Assembly: GCA_026224825.1 (NCBI GenBank) | Contig: JAMFRO010000014.1 | Coordinates: forward strand, 1-37,319 | DNA from: a bacterium | GTDB taxonomy: Bacteria > Pseudomonadota > Alphaproteobacteria > Acetobacterales > Acetobacteraceae | Direction of reading: 5' to 3' | Length of the DNA: 37,319 bases | In this document: positions 31,433 to 37,319 of the stretch, piece after piece | Numbering within the stretch: the first letter of the stretch is position 1 | Layout of the letters: every line of letters begins with the position of its first letter | Position numbers and translations under genes: made by a program | Notes under the pieces: model-generated | Told to the model about the DNA's origin: nothing | Databases searched by the model: none | What the model saw: the letters and a program-made list of their open reading frames with translations, nothing else

Positions 31433-34125
31433 ACGCCCCTGGGGTTGGCGCGGCGCGCTATATCGGCCAGCGTGTGCCGCGCAAGGAAGATCCGCGGCTG
31501 CTGACCGGGCGGGGGCAGTTTGTGGATGATATCGTGCTGCCGGGGATGCTGCATGTGGCGTTTGCGCGCAGCCCTATCGCGCGTGGGAAAATTCTTTCCA
31601 TCGATACCGCCGCCGCCCGCGCGTTGCCGGGTGTGCATGCGATTTATACCAATGCTGATCTGGCGAAGATCAAAGTTGAAATGTTGAGTTTCTTTCTCAC
31701 GCCGGGGAATGTCAGCATCACGCCGCTGGCGGATGGGCATGTGGCCTATGTGGGCGATCCGGTGGCTTTGGTGATCGCCGATGACCGCTATATTGCCGAG
31801 GATGCGGCGGCGCTTGTGGATATACAATATGCGGAGGAAGATCCGGTTGTTACCATAAGCGATGCGATGACGGGCGCGCCCGTGCATGCGGATACTGATT
31901 CCAATATTGCCGCGATGATGGGCGTTGAGGAGCCGGATGAGGAGCTGGAAGCGCGGCTTCAGGCGGCGCATTGTCTCGTTACGCATAAGGTCACGCATCA
32001 GCGTATCTCGCAATCGCCGATGGAGACGCGCGGGGTGATTGCCACGCGCGAGGGGGCGGAGGAGCTGACGCTCTATATCACCTGCCAGAGCCCGCATATG
32101 ATAGCGCGTTATGTGTCTCTCGCTCTTGGTTTACCCGACACCAGCATCCGCGTGATTGCGAAAGATGTCGGCGGCTCCTTCGGGTTGAAGAACACGCCGT
32201 GGCTGGAGGAGATGTCGGTTATTGTCGCGGCACTGCTGTTCGGGCGGCCGCTGAAATGGATCGAGGACCGGGTGGAAAACCTGACCTCCGCCAACCAGGC
32301 GCGCGAGCAGGAGATGATTCTGCGGACTGCGTTTGATGCGAATGGAAGGCTGGTTGCCTCGCATGGCGATTACAGCGTGAATAACGGCGCCTATCCGCAA
32401 GGGGCGGACTGCAACATTGCCGTGCATATGTTCATGTGGGCGGCGTATAAACTGCCGGAATATGCGTTTCTCTCGCGCGGCTGGTACAGCAATACGGTGG
32501 GGATGGCGGCGTATCGCGGGCCTTGGGCGATGGAATCGCTGATACGCGAGACCACGCTGGATATCGCGGCGCGGCGGCTGGGGATTGATACGATTGAGCT
32601 GCGGCGGCGCAACTTGGTCACGCTGGCGGATCAGCCGACGGCAACCACGTTCGGGATTCCGCTGGAGGATATCACGCCGGCGGAATGCCTGGATAAATTG
32701 CTGGAGACGCTGGATGTGGCGGCGTTCCGGGTTGAGCAGGCGGAGGCGCGCAAACAGGGGCGGTATCTGGGGCTTGGTGTCGCGGCTTATGTGGAACCTA
32801 CTGGATCGGCGGGCAGCATTAGCGTGATGACGGGGGAGCTGGCGCAATTGCGCATCGAGCCGACCGGCAAGGTTACGGCGACGATGAGCACGCATAGCCA
32901 GGGCCATGGCACGCAGACGACCATGGCGCAGATTATCGCCGAGAAGCTTGGGGTGGCTTATGAAGATGTGACGGTGTTCGAGGGCGATAGTTCTCGCGGC
33001 GGGTTTTCGCCTGGGGCCGCCGGCAGCCGCCAAGGGGTGATTGCGGGCGGGGCGACTATAAAGGCCTCCGAGCTGCTGGCCGAGAAGGTCAAAATCCTGG
33101 CTGGTCATTTGTTCAATGCGCCGGTCGAGAACATCACCATCGAGAACGGCATGGTGCATATTGCCGGTGCGGAGGAGATGACGCGCAGCCTGCGCGCCAT
33201 TGCCGAAATCGCCTATGGCGAGCCGACGCGGCTGCCGCCTGGTTTTGAGGCCGGACTGGAGGCGCAGTATCGTTATACGCCGCCGCCGATGACGTTTACC
33301 TCCGCTGCCCATGCCTGCATCGTGGAGGTGGATACCGATACGGGGTTCGTGAAGATCAAGCGTTGGATCTCCTGCGAGGATTGCGGCACGATCATCAACC
33401 CGGCGGTGGTGGAGGGGCAGATCGCCGGCGGGCTGGCGCAGGGCATCGGCACGGTGCTGCTGGAGGAGATGTCTTTTGATGCGCGCGGTAATCCGACGGC
33501 GGTGACGTATAAGGATTATCTGCTGCCTGCGATTTCCGATATTCCGGATTTTGAATATCTGCATGCCTGCACGCCGTCGCAAAGCGTGGGCGGGATACGC
33601 GGCGTGGGTGAAGGCGGGGCGATCATCGGGCCGCCGACGCTGGTGAATGCCATTGCCGATGCGCTGGCGCCGTTTGGCGAGATAGGCTGCGATTTGCCGC
33701 TGACGCCTGTGAAGATTCTGAGCCTCATCGAGGGGCGGGATCTTGCCGCCGTTGTTGCACCGCCGCCGCCGCCGGTTGTGGTGGTTGAGGCCCCTGCCCC
33801 GCCACCGCCGCCGCCCGTGACACAGGCCGCCGCTGTGATCGATGGTTCCTGGAAGATGGTGCTCTCCACCCCGATGGGGCCACAGGAGATGACCGGGAAT
33901 TTTGTGACGAGTGGCGGGCAGCTCTCGGGAGAGTTGCTCAGCCCGGAGGGCTCCATGGGGTTTGCCGGTACGGTTGACGGCAATCGGCTGTTGTTCGACC
34001 TCAAGGTCGAGAAGCCGATGAAGATCACTCTGAAATACGACATCACCATCGAGGGGGATAAACTCACTGGCAAGGTCAAAATGGGCTTCTTCGGCAATGC
34101 CAAGCTGACCGGGCAGCGTATCTAG
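31429..34125 (+). CDS. molybdenum hydroxylase large subunit with extra C-terminal beta-rich domain
   Basis: 898 aa; the catalytic molybdopterin subunit (CoxL-like). The start ATG at 31429 overlaps the coxS stop. The body (about 1-770) has RYIGQRVPRKEDPRLLTGRG, KDVGGSFGLKN and the catalytic Glu E728 in GVGEGGAIIGPP. The active-site loop is A361-Y-R-G-P-W-A, which is neither the AYxCSFR of true CO dehydrogenase nor the AYRGAGR of form II CoxL, so CO oxidation is unlikely and the substrate is open. After the normal end comes a Pro-rich linker (about 772-800) and about 95 residues of predicted beta strands (DGSWKMVLSTPMGPQEMTG to KVKMGFFGNAKLTGQ), a domain not found in classical CoxL. Confidence 0.93.
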   Translation: MNAPGVGAARYIGQRVPRKEDPRLLTGRGQFVDDIVLPGMLHVAFARSPIARGKILSIDTAAARALPGVHAIYTNADLAKIKVEMLSFFLTPGNVSITPLADGHVAYVGDPVALVIADDRYIAEDAAALVDIQYAEEDPVVTISDAMTGAPVHADTDSNIAAMMGVEEPDEELEARLQAAHCLVTHKVTHQRISQSPMETRGVIATREGAEELTLYITCQSPHMIARYVSLALGLPDTSIRVIAKDVGGSFGLKNTPWLEEMSVIVAALLFGRPLKWIEDRVENLTSANQAREQEMILRTAFDANGRLVASHGDYSVNNGAYPQGADCNIAVHMFMWAAYKLPEYAFLSRGWYSNTVGMAAYRGPWAMESLIRETTLDIAARRLGIDTIELRRRNLVTLADQPTATTFGIPLEDITPAECLDKLLETLDVAAFRVEQAEARKQGRYLGLGVAAYVEPTGSAGSISVMTGELAQLRIEPTGKVTATMSTHSQGHGTQTTMAQIIAEKLGVAYEDVTVFEGDSSRGGFSPGAAGSRQGVIAGGATIKASELLAEKVKILAGHLFNAPVENITIENGMVHIAGAEEMTRSLRAIAEIAYGEPTRLPPGFEAGLEAQYRYTPPPMTFTSAAHACIVEVDTDTGFVKIKRWISCEDCGTIINPAVVEGQIAGGLAQGIGTVLLEEMSFDARGNPTAVTYKDYLLPAISDIPDFEYLHACTPSQSVGGIRGVGEGGAIIGPPTLVNAIADALAPFGEIGCDLPLTPVKILSLIEGRDLAAVVAPPPPPVVVVEAPAPPPPPPVTQAAAVIDGSWKMVLSTPMGPQEMTGNFVTSGGQLSGELLSPEGSMGFAGTVDGNRLLFDLKVEKPMKITLKYDITIEGDKLTGKVKMGFFGNAKLTGQRI

Positions 34126-34226
34126 TCGCTGAATTGTCACGGGATTGCCGGCCGGTGGAGGGGCCGAAACCGCTTGCGCCGGCTCAGCCCTTCATCCAGA
34201 AGGCGTGAGGTTCGGGGGAGTTCGTG

Positions 34227-35195
34227 ATGCGGGTGCTGGTGACGGGTGCGGCCGGATTTATCGGTTTTCATATCACGCAGGCGCTGCTGGCCCGGGGCAT
34301 CGAGGTGGTTGGCGTGGACGACCTCAACCCGTATTACGATGTGCGGCTGAAGCACGCCCGGCTGGCGCGGTTGGGCAAGGGGTTTACCTTCCACCAGCTC
34401 GATATCGCCGACCATGAGGCGGTGCTGAAACTGGGTGATGGGGTGGAGGTGATTGCGCATGTCGCGGCCCAGGCCGGGGTGCGGTATTCGCTGGAGAAGC
34501 CGTTTGCTTATGCCAGCTCCAACCTTACCGGGCATCTCTCGATCCTGGAGCTGGCGCGGCACAGCAAGAGCGTGAAGCATCTGATCTATGCCTCCACATC
34601 CTCGGTCTATGGCACGGGCTCTACTTTGCCGTACGCAGAGGCGGCGCGGGCTGACCAGCCTTCCTCGCTTTATGCCGCGACCAAGCGGGCGGATGAGTTG
34701 ATGAGTGCCTCCTATACGCATCTGTTCGGCTTGAAGCAGACGGGGTTGCGGTTTTTCACCGTTTATGGGCCCTGGGGGCGGCCGGATATGGCTTATTTCG
34801 GCTTTGCCGAGGCGATCAGCGCCGGCCAGCCGATTACTTTATATGAGAACGGGCGGCTGCAGCGCGATTTTACCTATATCGACGATATCATCTCCGGGGT
34901 TCTCGGCGTGTTCGACCATACGCCTACCGAGGCGGAACCGCACCGCGTGTTCAATATCGGCAATAACCGGTCTGAGTATGTGACGGATCTGGTACGGCTG
35001 CTGGAAGAGGGGCTGGGCCGCCAGGCCGTGACGGTGAACAAGCCCAAGCCCGCGTCCGACCCTGAGAAAACCTGGGCCAATGTGGATGCGCTGCACGCGC
35101 TCTGCGGCTATGTGCCCTCCACCAGCCTGGCCGAGGGCATTCCGCGCTTCATCGAATGGTATAAGGACTGGCAGAAACTGCGCGACGCGGCATAG
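34227..35195 (+). CDS. UDP-glucuronate 4-epimerase-like NAD-dependent epimerase
   Basis: 322-aa extended SDR. It has the NAD motif [11 protein letters not shown] at the N-terminus, [23 protein letters not shown], the catalytic YAATK, and [24 protein letters not shown]. These are typical of UDP-glucuronate 4-epimerases that make UDP-galacturonate for surface polysaccharide. The ATG at 34227 is used, with GGGGAG upstream; a GTG at 34224 is adjacent. It lies 100 bases after the molybdenum hydroxylase gene, with no other polysaccharide genes in view, so a link between them is not implied. Confidence 0.9.
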   Translation: MRVLVTGAAGFIGFHITQALLARGIEVVGVDDLNPYYDVRLKHARLARLGKGFTFHQLDIADHEAVLKLGDGVEVIAHVAAQAGVRYSLEKPFAYASSNLTGHLSILELARHSKSVKHLIYASTSSVYGTGSTLPYAEAARADQPSSLYAATKRADELMSASYTHLFGLKQTGLRFFTVYGPWGRPDMAYFGFAEAISAGQPITLYENGRLQRDFTYIDDIISGVLGVFDHTPTEAEPHRVFNIGNNRSEYVTDLVRLLEEGLGRQAVTVNKPKPASDPEKTWANVDALHALCGYVPSTSLAEGIPRFIEWYKDWQKLRDAA

Positions 35196-35262
35196 CTGCC
35201 CGGATTTTACTGGTCGGCCGAACTGGCGTATTCAGGGCGATCATCGCCGGAGGATTTTTGCC

Positions 35263-37116
35263 ATGCCCGCTTACCGCTCCAGAACCACCACCCATGGCCG
35301 CAACATGGCCGGTGCCCGCGGGCTGTGGCGCGCTACGGGGATGAAGGATAGCGATTTCGGCAAGCCGATTATCGCCATTGCCAATAGTTTTACGCAGTTC
35401 GTGCCGGGGCATGTGCATCTTAAGGATCTGGGGCAGCTTGTCGCGCGCGAAATTGAGGCGGCGGGCGGTGTGGCCAAGGAATTCAATACCATCGCGGTGG
35501 ATGACGGCATCGCCATGGGGCATGACGGGATGCTGTATTCGCTCCCCTCGCGCGATCTGATCGCGGATTCGGTCGAGTACATGGTCAATGCGCATTGCGC
35601 CGATGCGGTGGTGTGCATCTCCAATTGCGACAAGATCACCCCGGGCATGCTGATGGCGGCGATGCGGCTGAACATCCCGGCGGTGTTCGTGTCCGGCGGG
35701 CCGATGGAGGCCGGCAAGGTGGTGATCAAGGGCAAGACGCGGGCGTTGGACCTGGTGGATGCCATGGTTGTGGCGGCCGATGACAGCTATTCCGATGAAG
35801 AGGTGAAGGCGATCGAGCGCGCCGCCTGCCCGACCTGCGGTTCGTGTTCCGGTATGTTCACCGCCAATTCCATGAACTGTTTGACCGAGGCTTTGGGGCT
35901 GTCGCTGCCGGGCAATGGCTCGGTGCTGGCGACGCATGCGGACCGCGAGCGGCTGTTCCGCGAGGCGGGGCATGTGATCGTGGATCTGGCCCGGCGCTGG
36001 TATGAGCAGGATGATGCGACGGCGCTGCCGCGCAATATTGCCAGTTTTGGCGCGTTTGAGAATGCGATGAGCCTGGATATTGCCATGGGCGGCTCGACCA
36101 ATACGGTGCTGCATCTGCTGGCTGCCGCGCATGAGGCCGGGGTGGATTTCACCATGGCGGATATCGACCGGCTCTCGCGCCGTGTGCCTTGTTTGTGCAA
36201 GGTGGCGCCTGCGAAGAATGATGTGCACATGGAAGATGTGCACCGCGCCGGCGGGATCATGTCCATCCTCGGCGAACTGGAAAAGGCCGGGCTGATCGAT
36301 ACCAGCCTGCCGACAGTGCATGCGCCGACCATGGGCGAGGCGCTGAACCGCTGGGATATTTCGCGGACCAATAGCGAGACGGTGCGCAACTTCTTCCTGG
36401 CGGCACCAGGTGGCGTGCCGACGCAGGTGGCGTTCAGCCAGTCGGCGCGTTGGGATGAGCTGGATACGGACCGGGTGGGGGGCGTGATCCGCTCGGCCGA
36501 GCATCCGTTCAGCAAGGATGGCGGGCTGGCGGTGCTGTATGGCAATCTGGCGCCCGAGGGCTGTATCGTGAAGACAGCCGGGGTGGATGAGTCGATTTTG
36601 ACGTTCCACGGCACGGCGCGGGTGTTTGAGAGCCAGGATGCATCGGTCTCCGCCATTTTGGGCGGGCAGATCAAGGCCGGCGACGTGCTGATCATCCGCT
36701 ACGAGGGCCCCAAAGGCGGGCCGGGGATGCAGGAGATGCTCTACCCGACCAGCTATCTGAAATCCAAAGGCCTGGGCAAAGCCTGTGCCCTTATCACCGA
36801 CGGCCGCTTCTCCGGCGGCACCTCCGGCCTCTCCATCGGCCATGTTTCGCCCGAGGCGGCGGAGGGCGGGCTGATCGGGCTTGTGGAAGAAGGCGATAAC
36901 ATCATCATCGACATCCCCAACCGCGGCATCCACCTGGATGTGGACGACGCCACGCTGGCCGAACGCCACGCCAAAATGGTGGCCAAAGGGACCGCTGCGT
37001 GGAAACCCGCCGCCCCCCGCCAACGCCAGGTCTCCCCAGCCCTGCGCGCCTACGCCGCCATGACCACCAACGCCTCCCGCGGCGCCGTGCGCGACGTGAG
37101 CCAGATCGAGCGATAA
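35263..37116 (+). CDS. ilvD: dihydroxy-acid dehydratase
   Basis: 617-aa IlvD/Edd-family iron-sulfur dehydratase of branched-chain amino-acid synthesis, converting 2,3-dihydroxy-isovalerate or -methylvalerate to the 2-oxo acid. It has the opening [20 protein letters not shown], cluster ligands in [13 protein letters not shown] and [19 protein letters not shown], and [19 protein letters not shown] near the C-terminus. The ATG at 35263 has GGAGG nine bases upstream; a frame open further upstream overlaps the epimerase gene and is not family-like. The N-terminus and length match IlvD rather than 6-phosphogluconate dehydratase (Edd). Followed by element D. Confidence 0.96.
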   Translation: MPAYRSRTTTHGRNMAGARGLWRATGMKDSDFGKPIIAIANSFTQFVPGHVHLKDLGQLVAREIEAAGGVAKEFNTIAVDDGIAMGHDGMLYSLPSRDLIADSVEYMVNAHCADAVVCISNCDKITPGMLMAAMRLNIPAVFVSGGPMEAGKVVIKGKTRALDLVDAMVVAADDSYSDEEVKAIERAACPTCGSCSGMFTANSMNCLTEALGLSLPGNGSVLATHADRERLFREAGHVIVDLARRWYEQDDATALPRNIASFGAFENAMSLDIAMGGSTNTVLHLLAAAHEAGVDFTMADIDRLSRRVPCLCKVAPAKNDVHMEDVHRAGGIMSILGELEKAGLIDTSLPTVHAPTMGEALNRWDISRTNSETVRNFFLAAPGGVPTQVAFSQSARWDELDTDRVGGVIRSAEHPFSKDGGLAVLYGNLAPEGCIVKTAGVDESILTFHGTARVFESQDASVSAILGGQIKAGDVLIIRYEGPKGGPGMQEMLYPTSYLKSKGLGKACALITDGRFSGGTSGLSIGHVSPEAAEGGLIGLVEEGDNIIIDIPNRGIHLDVDDATLAERHAKMVAKGTAAWKPAAPRQRQVSPALRAYAAMTTNASRGAVRDVSQIER

Positions 37117-37166
37117 TCGCTTAGAGGCCGTTTCGGGAGCTGGGGTCTGGGGCGGGGTGTTTCCAC

Positions 37167-37319
37167 GGAAAAGGCCAGGGGCTCCGCCCCTGGACCCCGC
37201 TGGGGCCTGAGGCCCCAGACCCCCACTACTTCGGGTCTTGGAAAGGGATGCCCTGCACGGGCTTTCCACAAGCGTGATCTCGAGGGCATCCCTTTCCAAG
37301 ACCCGGGTGGGATCCAAGG
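37167..37319. repeat. modular palindromic element D (cut by window end)
   Basis: Starts about 50 bases after the ilvD stop. The left arm is GGAAAAGGCCAGGGG with hairpins GGGGC/GCCCC and TGGGGCC/GGCCCCA. The central perfect 21-bp stem (37232-37252 with 37285-37305) is identical to that of element C. The 32-nt loop (37253-37284) matches the reverse complement of the element C loop at 25 of 32 positions, including the first 17 bases. The right module begins GTGGGATCCAAGG as in element C. The right outer arm lies beyond the window. Confidence 0.85.

Noticed and set aside
31429..34125. True aerobic carbon monoxide dehydrogenase
   Set aside because: The active-site loop lacks the AYxCSFR cysteine motif; only the general family can be stated.
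35080..35262. Longer ilvD reading frame starting inside the epimerase gene
   Set aside because: The extension is out of frame with the epimerase, not family-like, and the ATG at 35263 has a GGAGG site.
35149..37317. 722-codon open frame antisense to ilvD
   Set aside because: Shadow of ilvD's third-position GC bias; it even runs through element D.

Overview
The window is GC-rich chromosomal DNA of an alphaproteobacterium, most likely of the family Acetobacteraceae (an Acidocella/Acidiphilium-like acidophile). This placement is an inference. It rests on GC-rich codon use, on the gene order dciA - dsbA-like - smc with mutY divergent (an arrangement I know from Alphaproteobacteria), on protein style, and on dispersed GC-rich palindromic repeats. 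I see no tRNA, rRNA, transposase, phage gene or CRISPR array.

Layout. (1) 1-4.8 kb: the glycine cleavage operon gcvT-gcvH-gcvP on the minus strand, behind a tandem glycine riboswitch, with an orphan polar amino-acid ABC ATPase divergent from it. (2) 5.7-9.2 kb: a membrane protein of unknown function, the RNA 2',3'-cyclic phosphodiesterase ThpR, an M24 aminopeptidase P and a small DUF1127 protein. (3) 9.2-16.3 kb: housekeeping genes smc, a DsbA-like thiol oxidoreductase, dciA, mutY (overlapping dciA head to head) and an M19 dipeptidase ending in a 33-bp tandem repeat. (4) 16.3-19.4 kb: a class I aminotransferase, ohr and a sulfotransferase. (5) 19.7-25.0 kb: an AraC-type regulator divergent from SDR - zinc-type dehydrogenase - MBL-fold hydrolase, then an LLM-class oxidoreductase. 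(6) 25.1-34.1 kb: a fused E1 alpha/beta 2-oxoacid-dehydrogenase-like enzyme with a free-standing lipoyl protein, a MobA/MocA-like nucleotidyltransferase with an XdhC-like factor, and a divergent coxG-M-S-L molybdenum hydroxylase operon. (7) 34.2-37.1 kb: a UDP-glucuronate epimerase-like gene and ilvD.

Regions 5 and 6 look like an inducible catabolic island. A molybdenum hydroxylase and its maturation factors, alcohol/ketone dehydrogenases, an alkylsulfatase-like hydrolase, an LLM oxidoreductase and a lipoamide-dependent E1 could form a serial oxidation pathway. The substrate cannot be read from the sequence. A 19-bp motif, 16/19 identical, sits both upstream of the E1 gene (27525-27543) and in the divergent xdhC/coxG promoter (29330-29348), which suggests one regulator ties the E1 and molybdenum hydroxylase units together.

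The most unusual non-coding feature is a family of four large modular palindromes (about 9169-9374, 17981-18221, 19494-19711, and 37167 to the window end). Each has a long perfect central stem, GC hairpin modules on both sides, and, in the three complete copies, outer arms that differ between loci yet match within a locus. At two loci the arms include stop codons of flanking genes. Between two copies the 32-nt central loop is inverted relative to its flanks.
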